Part shown: in pieces, positions 43,946-53,712 of the stretch | Numbering within the stretch: position 1 is the first letter of the stretch | Layout: each line of letters starts with the position of its first letter | Assembly: GCF_900104955.1 (NCBI RefSeq) | Contig: NZ_FNSI01000002.1 | Location: 124,001 to 188,000 of the forward strand | Source: Beijerinckia sp. 28-YEA-48 | Lineage (GTDB): Bacteria > Pseudomonadota > Alphaproteobacteria > Rhizobiales > Beijerinckiaceae | DNA: 64,000 nucleotides | Reading direction: 5' to 3' | Notes under the pieces: model-generated | What the model saw: only the letters and a program-made list of their open reading frames with translations | What the model was told of the DNA's origin: nothing | Database searches by the model: none | Made by a program: the position numbers and the translations under genes

Positions 43946-44998
43946 GTGAATTCGACGCAATTGTCTTTCCCGGACACCTACCGGGATCACGCGACGCTGG
44001 GTTTCGTCGACTGGTGTCTACGCGGTATTGGCCAGGTCGTATTCCAGAACAATCCGCTCTCGGGATTGATCATCCTGGGCGCTCTTTTCTTCAATTCATG
44101 GATCTATGGCACGATCTGCATTTTGGGCGTCGTCGTGGCAACCGCGATGGCAGTGCTGTTGCAGGCTGATCGGGGCCTCGTTCGCGACGGCTTGTTCGGG
44201 TTCAATGGCGCGCTCGTCGCATTGGCCCTCATCGCCTTCACCAGCGCCAGCTTCCGCACCGGTGCCGTGCCATCAGCGCATATGACGATCTACATCGTCT
44301 TCGCGGCGGCAATGACCAGTATCGTCTTCCAGGCGATCGGAACTTTGTTGGGTCCCCATAAGGTGGCAGCGCTGACGGCGCCCTTTGTATTGATCGGTTG
44401 GCTATTTCTGTTCGCGGTGCTCAAATTCGCCGCGATCGAAGCCGGCCCATTGGCAAAGCCGGTTTCACCCGACCAGTACGATACCGTCACCGCCTATGTG
44501 CTGCCAACCTGGTACATGGGAATCGGCAATGCCATCGGCCAGATCTTCTTTCAGGACAACTGGATCAGCGGATATCTGATCGTCGTCGGGATCGCGGTGA
44601 ACTCCCGCATCTCAGCGGCCATGGCACTCATCGGCGCAGCCTCCGCGGCGCTGGTGGCCGTGATCTTCGGCGGTCCCGAGGGCGCTATCCGCGACGGGCT
44701 CTTTGGCTACAATGCCGCTCTGACGGCCATTGCGCTCGGCGGCTTCTTTCTCGTCCTGACGTGGAGAAGCTTTCTCTACACGCTGTTTGGCATCGTCGTG
44801 ACCACCTGGTTATGGGCTTCGATTGCAATCTTCCTGAAGCCGATCGGCATGCCGGTGCTTACATCCACATTCGTTCTGGTCACGTGGCTGATGTTGCTCG
44901 GTCAGTACGGCTTTAAGTCGCTGATCCCGGTGCCGCCGGCCGAAGCGACGACGCCGGAGGACAACCGGCGCCGCCATCTAGCTTCCGGTGAGTCCTAG
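43946..44998 (+). CDS. Urea transporter (UT family)
   Basis: A 350-residue membrane protein of the UT family with two internal repeats, each with the selectivity-filter-like NNPLSGL / QDNWISGY motif and an LFGFNGAL / LFGYNAAL segment. It allows urea through the inner membrane. GTG 43946 is supported by GGGGAGG. It follows ureC by 62 bases on the same strand, so urea uptake and hydrolysis are linked. UT-family channels are found beside urease in several bacteria. Confidence 0.9.
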   Translation: MNSTQLSFPDTYRDHATLGFVDWCLRGIGQVVFQNNPLSGLIILGALFFNSWIYGTICILGVVVATAMAVLLQADRGLVRDGLFGFNGALVALALIAFTSASFRTGAVPSAHMTIYIVFAAAMTSIVFQAIGTLLGPHKVAALTAPFVLIGWLFLFAVLKFAAIEAGPLAKPVSPDQYDTVTAYVLPTWYMGIGNAIGQIFFQDNWISGYLIVVGIAVNSRISAAMALIGAASAALVAVIFGGPEGAIRDGLFGYNAALTAIALGGFFLVLTWRSFLYTLFGIVVTTWLWASIAIFLKPIGMPVLTSTFVLVTWLMLLGQYGFKSLIPVPPAEATTPEDNRRRHLASGES

Positions 44999-45013
44999 CA
45001 CGGTCCGCTCTAC

Positions 45014-46063
45014 TCAAGGAGGTGAGGCCTCGCGCGATGGCGTTACCGCCACCGCTCCAAACAATTCGGCGAGCCAGGCGGTCGACGGATGGTGAGCGCA
45101 CAAAGTCAACAGAGTGATCGTGATGGACACACCAATGAAGGCGCCGAAAATACCCCACAAATAGCTCCAGAAGAATACGGAAAAGAGGACGAGCACGGGG
45201 GAGATTGAGAGCGCCTTACCGGCGACACGGGGCTCGACATAGCTACCGACGATGAACTGAACGAGATTGAGACAGGAAAAAATTAGAATTACGGCCCACC
45301 ACGATTCGAACTGTGTTGCCGCGAACAGAGTTGGAAACACCGTTGCGATCAGAGGCCCCAGGAAGGGAATATGGTTCAACGCGAAAGCGATGAACCCCCA
45401 TTCCTCGGCCAATTGCAGGCCGACGAGTTTGGCGACCGCCCAGACCAGCACGCCGGTCACAACACTCATCAGCGTTCTGATCAACATGTAGCGTCGGATT
45501 TTCGCGGCCGTTTCCTTGAGGCCCGGAAGCACGACATCATGCACGACTTCGTTGCGCATGCGGCGCATCTTGCTGGCAAAATCATCGACCTCCAACAGGC
45601 CGAGCAGGACATAGACCAGCACCACGACCCAGAAGCTCATCGTGCTGTTGAGCCGCCCGGTGACCGTTTGGACCATCCGCACCATCGATCCAACATTGAA
45701 GGCTTCGGTCCAGACGCCAGCTAGCGCAATGCCATGGGAATCCAACCACGCCAGGATCTGATCGTAAAAAAGCTGGAAGCGGGCAGCGTCAGCGATGATC
45801 CAGCGGCCAACGCGGCCGAAAGCCCAAACGATCAGGGAACCGAAGGCAAAGAAAGCGCAAATCACCACGATCATGCTGATCGCCAATGCAATCAACCGCG
45901 GCAGAACATCCTGGAGTCGTTTCTGCAACGGCCAAACCAGAGCGATGATCAGGAGAGCCAAAGCGATAGGCGCAAAGACCGAGCTGGCGATGGACAGGGC
46001 CGCGACGGCCAGGATGATGGCGATCAGGATCTCGGCGCCGTGACGGAGTTTGCCCGTAGTCAT
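45014..46063 (-). CDS. AI-2E family transporter (PerM-like membrane protein)
   Basis: About 349 residues with the AI-2E/PerM pattern: an N-terminal helix pair (AEILIAIILAVAALSIASSV; IALALLIIALVWPLQKR), a middle soluble stretch, and C-terminal helices with FWSYLWGIFGAFIGVSITITLL. The ATG at 46063 after AGGGATCAGAG is preferred over the long frame that begins at 46204. It is proposed to export small molecules, but substrates of most members are unknown. It converges on the urea transporter. Confidence 0.85.
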   Translation of the reverse strand: MTTGKLRHGAEILIAIILAVAALSIASSVFAPIALALLIIALVWPLQKRLQDVLPRLIALAISMIVVICAFFAFGSLIVWAFGRVGRWIIADAARFQLFYDQILAWLDSHGIALAGVWTEAFNVGSMVRMVQTVTGRLNSTMSFWVVVLVYVLLGLLEVDDFASKMRRMRNEVVHDVVLPGLKETAAKIRRYMLIRTLMSVVTGVLVWAVAKLVGLQLAEEWGFIAFALNHIPFLGPLIATVFPTLFAATQFESWWAVILIFSCLNLVQFIVGSYVEPRVAGKALSISPVLVLFSVFFWSYLWGIFGAFIGVSITITLLTLCAHHPSTAWLAELFGAVAVTPSREASPP

Positions 46064-46127
46064 CTCTGATCCCTGCTTGGATGGTGTTTGCAACCGTAAT
46101 GGATTTCGATCGCCTGAGCCCAGATCA

Positions 46128-47327
46128 TTAGCGAGAAGCCGCTGAATCGAATACTCGGATGGGAGCGGTGACGAGAAAGCTCGCGGTCGATCCCAGCGCA
46201 TCAATCGCCGCGACCGGCGGTGCCACGTCCGAATCCGTGATCACCTGTCCTTGAAGCAGTCTATCGCCGATCAGCCGGACCATGTCAGGGCTCGTGGCAT
46301 AGAGATCATGATTGATGCGGTCGCCGGCGTTGAGGGCGCTGAGATCAAGAACCGTGATGCCTTTCAACCCAGCTAACTGCTGCTGGTATTCGTCGCGGGT
46401 CAGGTCGATCGCACCCAGACGGGTCGCACCCCGGGAAATGAAGCGTGACACCTGCAGCGCTCTGTCGCGCTGGGAGACGAACAAGGTGATCTGAGGCCGC
46501 CGCGGTCCCATGTCCTCGATCTGGCGGCGGAAGACGCCCACGTCGAGGTCGGGCGATGCCAGAATGAGCTGGCGTATCTTTTGCGGCACACCGTGATATT
46601 CGAGGGCCAGCTGCCGCACGGCCTCGACCGCCGGCCAGCCTCCCATGGAATGAGCGAGAATGACGACCTCGCTAACGGAGGCACTGTTGGCCGCCGTTTT
46701 AAGCAGATTGGCGAGGTCCGAGCGCGAATAGGAAGCATTGTCGAAATCGCGGCTGTAGTCGAGCAGCCGGCCCCGCGACGGCCAGGAGAACAGGACGGGC
46801 ACGGCCGTGGCGTCGGCATCGTGAATTAACTGCGCGAAACGGAAGACCGCGCGATCGAACTGCGTGTTGAACCCGTGCACGAAGACAAATACGCGGTGCT
46901 TTCGGCCATCGTTGAACCATGTCGCCAGCCGTGCGGCAGGAATGGGCGTGGTGGAGAGAACGGCAAAATCGGTTTTTGGATTGGGCGGGGTCGTGCGTGG
47001 CAGCTGGACGGTGCCGGCCTCTCGCTCGCGCGGGATAGAGACGACGATATCGGTGAACGAGACCGTCGCGCCCCGGTCGCCGCTAAAAAGCACGCCGGGG
47101 TCCGCTGATGGCGCACGTGTCGTTGCCGTCAACATTTTGATGCGATCGCTATCTGGCGCGGGTTTGACCGGCTGCAACATTCCCTCCGGCGCGGAAGCGC
47201 ACCCGCTCAAGCCCAATGCGAGGGCGATGACAGGCCCGCATAAAAAATGGCAATAACGAGCCAAAACCGTCCGAACGCTCCACGATGCCGGACGGAAATC
47301 GCGCGGGAATTTGCAGCCGGAATTCAA
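46128..47327 (-). CDS. Alpha/beta hydrolase lipoprotein (DUF900-like)
   Basis: Up to 399 residues. An N-terminal hydrophobic stretch followed by the lipobox LSGC predicts a lipoprotein. The mature part has an alpha/beta hydrolase fold with VHGFNTQFDRAVFRFAQ and a nucleophile elbow AHSMGG (Ser) followed by AVEAVRQL, typical of DUF900 proteins. The frame starts with TTG 47327; a further TTG around residue 22 would give a shorter signal, so the start is uncertain. It lies between ureG and the AI-2E transporter, and its substrate is unknown. Confidence 0.8.
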   Translation of the reverse strand: MNSGCKFPRDFRPASWSVRTVLARYCHFLCGPVIALALGLSGCASAPEGMLQPVKPAPDSDRIKMLTATTRAPSADPGVLFSGDRGATVSFTDIVVSIPREREAGTVQLPRTTPPNPKTDFAVLSTTPIPAARLATWFNDGRKHRVFVFVHGFNTQFDRAVFRFAQLIHDADATAVPVLFSWPSRGRLLDYSRDFDNASYSRSDLANLLKTAANSASVSEVVILAHSMGGWPAVEAVRQLALEYHGVPQKIRQLILASPDLDVGVFRRQIEDMGPRRPQITLFVSQRDRALQVSRFISRGATRLGAIDLTRDEYQQQLAGLKGITVLDLSALNAGDRINHDLYATSPDMVRLIGDRLLQGQVITDSDVAPPVAAIDALGSTASFLVTAPIRVFDSAASR

Positions 47328-47331
47328 GTTT

Positions 47332-47982
47332 CTATCTTGCCGTTATCAGATCGGTGTCTTTCTGCTTGGCCGATAGACCCCCATTCGCCACGATGAAGTC
47401 GACGACTTCATCAAGCCCTTTCACACGCATGAGATCGGTGAAGGTAAAAGGCCGCTTGCCGCGCATGCGTTGCGTGTCCGATCGCATGACGTCGAGATCG
47501 ACATTCACATAAGGGGCGAGATCACTCTTGTTGATCACGAGCAGATCGGAACGAGTAATGCCGGGCCCTCCCTTGCGCGGGATCTCCTCGCCCTGACAAA
47601 CTGAAATGACATAGATCGTCAGGTCGGCGAGATCCGGCGAGAAGGTCGCCGCCAAATTGTCGCCGCCGGACTCGATAAAGATGATGTCGAGATCGGGAAA
47701 TTTGGCGCTCATTTCCGCGACTGCCTGAAGATTGATCGAGGCATCTTCGCGAATGGCGGTGTGTGGGCATCCGCCAGTTTCCACCCCCATGATGCGATCT
47801 TCTGAAAGAGCCTGGCGCTTTGCCAAGATCAGCGCATCTTCCTTCGTATAGATGTCGTTGGTGATCACGGCGATCGAAAAGCGCTCCCGCAGTTCCTTAC
47901 AGAGCTTTTCGGTGAGTGTCGTCTTGCCTGAACCGACGGGGCCGCCAATGCCCACGCGAAGAGGTCCATTCTGGAAAGCCAT
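47332..47982 (-). CDS. ureG: Urease accessory GTPase UreG
   Basis: A 216-residue SIMIBI GTPase with P-loop [11 protein letters not shown] (12-22), the CPH metal-binding motif ([18 protein letters not shown]), [17 protein letters not shown] and the NKSDLAPYV guanine-specificity motif. It energises nickel insertion into urease with UreD/UreF/UreE. ATG 47982 with GAGG is preferred over the frame open to 48021. It is divergent from ureD. Confidence 0.95.
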   Translation of the reverse strand: MAFQNGPLRVGIGGPVGSGKTTLTEKLCKELRERFSIAVITNDIYTKEDALILAKRQALSEDRIMGVETGGCPHTAIREDASINLQAVAEMSAKFPDLDIIFIESGGDNLAATFSPDLADLTIYVISVCQGEEIPRKGGPGITRSDLLVINKSDLAPYVNVDLDVMRSDTQRMRGKRPFTFTDLMRVKGLDEVVDFIVANGGLSAKQKDTDLITAR

Positions 47983-48131
47983 TTTATACCTCATCTGCTG
48001 AATGAGAGCCTGTAACGGCAAGACATGTGATGTCTCATCGGTTTCAGTATATCGGGCAAGTCGTGATGCAGGAACAGAATATTCATGTTGTCGACTTTAC
48101 GGATGCTTGTTACTAAATTGGCGAGGACCTG

Positions 48132-49067
48132 TTGCAAAAGCCGTCCTCAGGACTTTGGCCGGGTGTTGCGCGGCAAAATGGGGGCGCCGTGATCGTCGGC
48201 AATTTAACTGGGCAGCCGAGAGTAACCAGCGCCTCCCCGGATCAGACTCGTTGGCAGGCGCAGCTCGAACTGTGGTTTGAGAACCGCGCCGACAAGACAT
48301 GCCTGGTGCGCCGACGGCATGTCGGGCCGCTGGCGGTTCAGCGTCCGTTCTACCCTGAGCGGGATGGTACGACGCATGTCTATCTCTTGCATCCGCCGGG
48401 CGGGGTCGTGGGCGGCGATCAATTGGAGATTTCCTGCCATCTTTCCCAAAACGCCAGGGCTTTACTGACCACGCCGGGGGCTGCCAAATTTTATCGCAGC
48501 CCGCTTCGCACATGCGACATGCGCACCAATATCGACGTGGCCGCAGGGGCGATCTGTGAATATTTTCCGCAGGAAACGATCCTTTTCGATGGTTGCAACG
48601 CCTCGATCGAGACGTTGATAGACCTCGCCCCTGACGCGGTTTACATGGGATGGGATGTCACCAGCTTTGGCCGGCCAGCGGCGGACGAGCGTTTCACGTC
48701 CGGTGCTGTTCGCCAATGCACAAAAATTCTGCGCGCGGGTCGGCCGATATGGTTCGAGCGTCTTCACATCGAGAGCGGATCGACGTTGATCGATTCAAAA
48801 TTCGGCCTGGCTGAGAAACCCATTCTGGGAACGATGATTTACGCCGGCCCCATGGTCGAAGATCTCGCGGAGCGGATCCGCGCAGTGGTTAACGCCACTG
48901 CGGATCACGGCGTTTTCTCCGTGAGCCAGTTGGAACAGACCTTGGTATGCCGCTATCTTGGAGCGAGCGCGGCCGAAGCAAAATCCCTGTTTGCCAGGGC
49001 GTGGGATGTTTTGCGGCGTGTCGCGCTGGGAAAACCCGCCGTCACGCCGCGAATCTGGTCCACCTGA
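48132..49067 (+). CDS. ureD: Urease accessory protein UreD
   Basis: A 311-residue UreD/UreH homologue with the segments VRRRHVGPLAVQRPFYPE, LHPPGGVVGGDQLEI, TTPGAAKFYRS and a YFPQETILFDG stretch. It forms the UreDFG maturation complex with UreF and UreG. The start appears to be TTG 48132 (GAGGAC upstream), with GTG 48189 as alternative. It is divergent from ureG, with a 150-base shared promoter region. UreF is coded 5 kb downstream. Confidence 0.93.
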   Translation: MQKPSSGLWPGVARQNGGAVIVGNLTGQPRVTSASPDQTRWQAQLELWFENRADKTCLVRRRHVGPLAVQRPFYPERDGTTHVYLLHPPGGVVGGDQLEISCHLSQNARALLTTPGAAKFYRSPLRTCDMRTNIDVAAGAICEYFPQETILFDGCNASIETLIDLAPDAVYMGWDVTSFGRPAADERFTSGAVRQCTKILRAGRPIWFERLHIESGSTLIDSKFGLAEKPILGTMIYAGPMVEDLAERIRAVVNATADHGVFSVSQLEQTLVCRYLGASAAEAKSLFARAWDVLRRVALGKPAVTPRIWST

Positions 49068-49086
49068 AATCAGATTTGCGCGTTCG

Positions 49087-50532
49087 TTAGAACGAGCCAA
49101 ATACCGATCCCAGAACGAGGATAGCGATCAGCGAAATGATGACGCCGACGATGACAGTCATCACCATGTCCTTATAGCTCTCGGCATGGGTGAGCTTGCT
49201 GATCTGAAGCAGCATCAGCACGGTTCCGTTGTGCGGCAGCGCATCGAGCGTCCCCGCGCTAATGACGGTGATCCGATGCATCAACGCCGGATCGATGCCA
49301 TAGGTCGAAGCCAGGTTCAGAAAATGATCGCCGAGCGCGGCCAGCGCGATCGCCGAACCTCCGGAGGCCGTCCCCGTCAAGGCGGCCAGCGCATTCATCG
49401 CGACCGTCAGCGAAATCAGCGGACCGCCCGGAATTGCCAAAACGGCATCCCGCACCTGGTTAAACGCTGGCAGGGCTGCGATGATCGCCCCGAATCCGAC
49501 CAGGCTGGCGATCGTCAACATCGGCAGCGCTGCCGAGTTCGCACCCGCGTCGAGGCTTTCCCGAATGTTGGGCATCCGGCGGAAATTCAGGGCGACCACT
49601 GTCAGGTTCGCAGCCGCCAGGGCCAACATCACCGACCAGACGCCACCGATCGTATTGATCGACGTCCCGCCCCAGGCAGGTTCGGATAGGAAGGCGAAGT
49701 CGAGCCGCGGCAGTACCACGAGCGCCATCAGAAAATTCACCACGATGACGACGACGAGGGGAAGCGCCGCTAATGCAAAAGGCGGGTTGGCGTCCGCCCT
49801 CTTGCCGTGGTCGAACTCAGCCGGATCGAAATCGCCTGCTGCCGTTGCCTTCTCGCGTAGCTTCTCATCGATAGGAGCGGGGAGTACGGCAGCCGCTCCA
49901 AAGCCTTCTCCCGCCCGCCGTGCCGCCGCTTCCGCGCGGGCGAGCCACCACAAGCCGAAAGCCAGCGTGATCGCGGAGGCGACAATGCCGATGCCGGGAG
50001 CCGCGAAGGTGGTCGTCCCAAAATATGGCATCGGGATCGCGTTGTTGACCGAGGGTGTCCCCGGCAAGGCCGTCATGGTGAAGGTGAACGCGCCCAGGCC
50101 GATCGTCGCTGGCATCAGCCGGCGGGGAATGTCGGCGGCCTGGAACATCCGCTGCGCCATGGGAACGAGCACGAAGAATGCGACGAAGACGCTGACGCCG
50201 CCATAGGTCACGACGGCGGAGGCGAGCACCACAGAGAGAATGGTTCTCTTCGTACCCAGACGTTCCGTCAGATAATTGGCGATAGATGCAATCGAGCCGC
50301 TATCGTCCATCAGCTTGCCAAAAAGGCCGCCGAGTAGGAAAATCGGGAACCATTGAGCAACGAACCGGGCGGCGCCGGGCATGAAGGTCTGTGTCCAATG
50401 CGCGAGGACTGGCTCGCCAGCGAGGATCGCTGCGGCAAGGCCGGCGATCGGAGCGACCATGAGGATGCTCCATCCGCGATAGGCGAGCCACATCAGTAAT
50501 GCGAGAGAGACAAGAATCCCAACCAAGCCCAT
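49087..50532 (-). CDS. GntP-family permease
   Basis: About 481 residues and roughly 12-14 membrane helices, with hydrophobic blocks GLVGILVSLALLMWLAYRG, a FPIFLLGGLFGKLMDDSGS motif and ATIGLGAFTFTMTALPGTPSVNN, typical of GntP-family gluconate/hydroxybutyrate symporters. ATG 50532 is best spaced from GGAG; ATG 50538 is too close. It converges on ureD and is divergent from glutaminase across a 400-base gap. Probably imports an organic acid. Confidence 0.87.
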   Translation of the reverse strand: MGLVGILVSLALLMWLAYRGWSILMVAPIAGLAAAILAGEPVLAHWTQTFMPGAARFVAQWFPIFLLGGLFGKLMDDSGSIASIANYLTERLGTKRTILSVVLASAVVTYGGVSVFVAFFVLVPMAQRMFQAADIPRRLMPATIGLGAFTFTMTALPGTPSVNNAIPMPYFGTTTFAAPGIGIVASAITLAFGLWWLARAEAAARRAGEGFGAAAVLPAPIDEKLREKATAAGDFDPAEFDHGKRADANPPFALAALPLVVVIVVNFLMALVVLPRLDFAFLSEPAWGGTSINTIGGVWSVMLALAAANLTVVALNFRRMPNIRESLDAGANSAALPMLTIASLVGFGAIIAALPAFNQVRDAVLAIPGGPLISLTVAMNALAALTGTASGGSAIALAALGDHFLNLASTYGIDPALMHRITVISAGTLDALPHNGTVLMLLQISKLTHAESYKDMVMTVIVGVIISLIAILVLGSVFGSF

Positions 50533-50945
50533 GGTCATTCTCCAGAAGGTACCGGCATTCGCCTAATGCTTGCTCGTGCCGTTCGCGAGCCAGTTTTTGA
50601 CCCAGCACAAACGATCGCCGGCCTCTGGAGATAACAGCCTATCGCGCTCTTCGACAAGATTTCTCATTGCCATCACTCAAATTGTATCCCAACATCTCGC
50701 GCATTCTAACGATTGAGGAGCATCACGCTCGCGGCTTGGAGCATCAAGACGAAACGATTTGATCCATAGTCCCACGACTATGCAGTGCGTCTCAATTCTT
50801 CGGTCCGAAGGGTTCTCCCGGATACTCCCACATTGACTTATCAATCTCGCGGATGCTGATTAAAAGTCGGTGTTGGTATCAGGCAACGTGGCCATCGTGC
50901 GATGTATATCCTGTTCTGGCTCTGTGGTCGGATATGAGGAAAGAC
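50533..50945. promoter_or_regulatory. Divergent promoter region of the GntP permease and glutaminase
   Basis: About 410 bases without a gene. CATAGTC-CCAC-GACTATG (50765-50782) is a perfect 7-base inverted repeat with a 4-base spacer, about 165 bases before glutaminase. A TTGACT box at 50833-50838 lies downstream of it, but no convincing -10 was assigned. Confidence 0.4.
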
Positions 50946-51947
50946 ATGGACTTGTTGGATCCGCTGGTCGACCCCTCCGCGTCCTACATATCAACCGGCG
51001 TGTTGCCGCCCGCTGAACGCGTCGCTCCTCTGATCGCCGAAGCTCACGAGCGATTTGGCCCGGTCTCTCTGGGGCAGAACTCGCAAGTCTATCCGGCTCT
51101 AGCGCGCGTGCCGAACGATCTGTTTGGCATTTCCGTCGTTGGCGTGGACGGGCGAGTTTTCTCCGTCGGTGACGCGCAACATGAATTCACGATCATGAGC
51201 GTGTCGAAGCCGTTCATCTTCGCACTCGTTTGCGACATCATCGGTGCGACAGGTGCCCGCGAACGGCTAGGCGTGAATGCAACTGGGTACGCTTTCAATT
51301 CTCTTGCCGGCATAGAGCGCAACACGGACGGGCGTACAAATCCGATGGTTAATGCCGGCGCAATCGCCACGACGAGCCTTGTCCCTGGAGCGTCCGAGGA
51401 TGAGAAATGGCGCTTCATTCATGAGGGTCTGTCCCGCTTCGCCGGGCGCGAGTTATCAGTCAACGACGAAGTTTATGAATCAGCGACCAAGACCAACTTC
51501 CGCAACCGCAGCATCGCCTGGATGCTCGAAAGCATGGGCCGCATTTATTGCGATCCCGTCGAGGCCACGGAACTCTATACGCGCCAGTGTTCGCTCAACG
51601 TGAGCGCGAAGGATCTCGCCGTGATGGGGGCGACGCTCGCGCATGGCGGCTTCAACCCCTTGACGCGCGAGCAAGTCGTCAAACCCGATGTCTGCCACTA
51701 TGCGTTGGCGGTCATGCTAACGGCCGGCATGTACGAGACCTCGGGAGATTGGCTCTACGAAATCGGACTACCAGGCAAGAGCGGAATAGGAGGTGGAATC
51801 GTCACAATCTCTCCCGGCAAGGGCGGCCTGGGTACCTTTGCGCCACCGCTTGATGAAGCCGGCAACAGCGTTCGAGGACAGCTCGCCGCGCAGTTTCTTT
51901 CGCAACGCTTGGGGCTCGATTTATTGATTTCGTCTCCGCATATCTGA
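50946..51947 (+). CDS. glsA: Glutaminase
   Basis: About 333 residues, beta-lactamase-fold glutaminase family. SVSK motif (Ser85-Lys88), the NPMVNAGA segment, KTNFRNRSIAWML and the C-terminal GIPG-like LPGKSGIGGGI region. It converts glutamine to glutamate and ammonia. The frame is open from 50853, but ATG 50946 has a GAGGAAAGAC site and begins just before the fold. It lies inside the urease-accessory gene group, and together they would produce ammonia under acid or nitrogen stress. No GadB or GadC is seen. Confidence 0.92.
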   Translation: MDLLDPLVDPSASYISTGVLPPAERVAPLIAEAHERFGPVSLGQNSQVYPALARVPNDLFGISVVGVDGRVFSVGDAQHEFTIMSVSKPFIFALVCDIIGATGARERLGVNATGYAFNSLAGIERNTDGRTNPMVNAGAIATTSLVPGASEDEKWRFIHEGLSRFAGRELSVNDEVYESATKTNFRNRSIAWMLESMGRIYCDPVEATELYTRQCSLNVSAKDLAVMGATLAHGGFNPLTREQVVKPDVCHYALAVMLTAGMYETSGDWLYEIGLPGKSGIGGGIVTISPGKGGLGTFAPPLDEAGNSVRGQLAAQFLSQRLGLDLLISSPHI

Positions 51948-52002
51948 GCCATCCATCGAGAGATTTTTCTGCAGGCCGCGCCGAAGATGTAAGGGGCACG
52001 TC

Positions 52003-53619
52003 ATGACAGCTTCGGTACCGATTCAGTCAAAAGGCGAGGAAAGAGCTTCCTGGGTTCCTATGATCGCGATCGCCTTTGGCCAGTCGATCATGTCCTTCAA
52101 TGTAGCCTCCTTGCCGGTTGCATTGGGCGGTATGGTCGAGAGTTTCAAGGTCGCGCCCACGGTCGTCGCGACGGGCATTGTCGCTTACTCCATGATCGTC
52201 GCCGGTTTCGTCATGCTAGGCGCGAAACTGGTTCAGCGTTTTGGTGCGGTGCGCGTCTTTCGCCTCGCGGTTATCGTTTTTGGCCTGTCGCAAGTGCTTA
52301 TGACATTCAGTCCCAATGCAACGACCATGATCACCGCGCAGGCATTATGCGGTGCGGCTGGCGCGGTTATCGTCCCCTCGCTCGTCGCGCTGATCGCTGA
52401 AAACTATCATGGCACACAGCAGGCTACCGCCCTGGGTGCGCTGGGTTCGGCAAGGGCGGGTGCCGGTGTTTTAGCCTTTTTGATCGGCGGCGCCCTTGGC
52501 ACGTCCATTGGATGGCGTCCCGTATTCGGAATCCTTGTTGCGGTATCCGCGCTTGTTTTCGTGCTGAGCTTCCGTCTCAAGCCTGATCACGGCCGGCCGG
52601 ACGTGCGAATTGACTTTGTTGGCGTCTTACTCGCCGCGTTTGCCATTATCTTTATCAGTTTTGGGTTCAACAATTTGAACGGCTGGGGGATCATCCTGGC
52701 ACGCCCCGCCGCCCCATTCGCGGTTGTTGGTATCTCGCCAGCGCCGATCCTGATCGTCGTAGGGATTATGCTCGGCCAAGCGTTCTTCGCGTGGACACGG
52801 CGCCGGGAAGCAGCCAATCAAACCCCGTTGCTGCCGCTGACCGTTCTTGAGTCTGCGCAAGAACGGTCAGCGGTTTACGCCATGTTTTCCGTCGTCGCGC
52901 TCGAAGCCGCACTCAATTTCTCGGTCCCTTTGTACATACAGATCGTACAAGGACGTTCGCCACTGGCCACTGCGGTCGCAATGCTGCCATTCAATCTGAC
53001 GGTCTTTTTCGCAGCTATGCTCATCGTGCGATTCTATGGGAAATTTACGCCCCGTCAGATTGGCACATATGGCTTCAGCCTCTGCGCCCTAGCGCTTGTA
53101 TGGTTGGCGTTTGTCGTTCGTAACGACTGGAGTTCTGTTCCTGTGATGTTCGGGCTGATCGCATTCGGTATCGGCCAAGGATCACTGGTAACTCTATTAT
53201 TCAATGTCCTGGTTACCGCGTCCCCTAAGGAACTTGCCGGAGATGTCGGCTCGCTACGCGGCACGACAAATAATCTTGCCGCAGCAGTCGGCACCGCTGT
53301 TGCCGGGGCATTGCTCGTCGGTCTGCTGAGTGCGGCGGTCATGCGTCAATTGGCCGAAAATCCGACCCTACCCATCGAGATCCAGTCGCAGGTCAATCTC
53401 GACAGCATCACGTTTGTCAGCAACGAACGGCTCGCAGCGGTTATCGCGGCAACAACGGCCACAGCTGAACAAAAAGCCGAGGCTCTTCGCATAAACACAG
53501 AATCGAGACTTCTGGCGCTTAAAATTGGCCTTCTAATTATGGCGGGTTTGGCTCTACTGACGATTGTCCCCGCCAGCAGGCTGCCGAGCTATCGACCCGG
53601 AGAGATCCCGGAGCCATAG
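52003..53619 (+). CDS. MFS transporter of the DHA2 type
   Basis: A 538-residue protein with about 14 membrane segments, as in the DHA2 drug-exporter branch of the major facilitator superfamily. N-terminal FGQSIMSFNVASLPVALGG and the following LGAKLVQRFGAVRVFR match motif A; a central gating-like SARAGAGVLAFLIGGALG matches motif C. ATG 52003 follows AAGGGG. It lies 55 bases after glutaminase on the same strand and may be co-transcribed. Exported compound unknown; it is not an amino-acid antiporter of the GadC family. Confidence 0.88.
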   Translation: MTASVPIQSKGEERASWVPMIAIAFGQSIMSFNVASLPVALGGMVESFKVAPTVVATGIVAYSMIVAGFVMLGAKLVQRFGAVRVFRLAVIVFGLSQVLMTFSPNATTMITAQALCGAAGAVIVPSLVALIAENYHGTQQATALGALGSARAGAGVLAFLIGGALGTSIGWRPVFGILVAVSALVFVLSFRLKPDHGRPDVRIDFVGVLLAAFAIIFISFGFNNLNGWGIILARPAAPFAVVGISPAPILIVVGIMLGQAFFAWTRRREAANQTPLLPLTVLESAQERSAVYAMFSVVALEAALNFSVPLYIQIVQGRSPLATAVAMLPFNLTVFFAAMLIVRFYGKFTPRQIGTYGFSLCALALVWLAFVVRNDWSSVPVMFGLIAFGIGQGSLVTLLFNVLVTASPKELAGDVGSLRGTTNNLAAAVGTAVAGALLVGLLSAAVMRQLAENPTLPIEIQSQVNLDSITFVSNERLAAVIAATTATAEQKAEALRINTESRLLALKIGLLIMAGLALLTIVPASRLPSYRPGEIPEP

Positions 53620-53712
53620 TGGCGGCAATCAGGACGGCCGCGTCATAGCGGCGAGGCATGCATCTGAGACATCCAGATCAGTTCGCGAGATAGGCATCGG
53701 ATTAATAGCGAA

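Noticed and set aside
50946..53619. A GadC-like glutamine/glutamate antiporter next to glutaminase
   Set aside because: The transporter has the 14-helix DHA2 MFS pattern and motif A, not the APC-family pattern of GadC.
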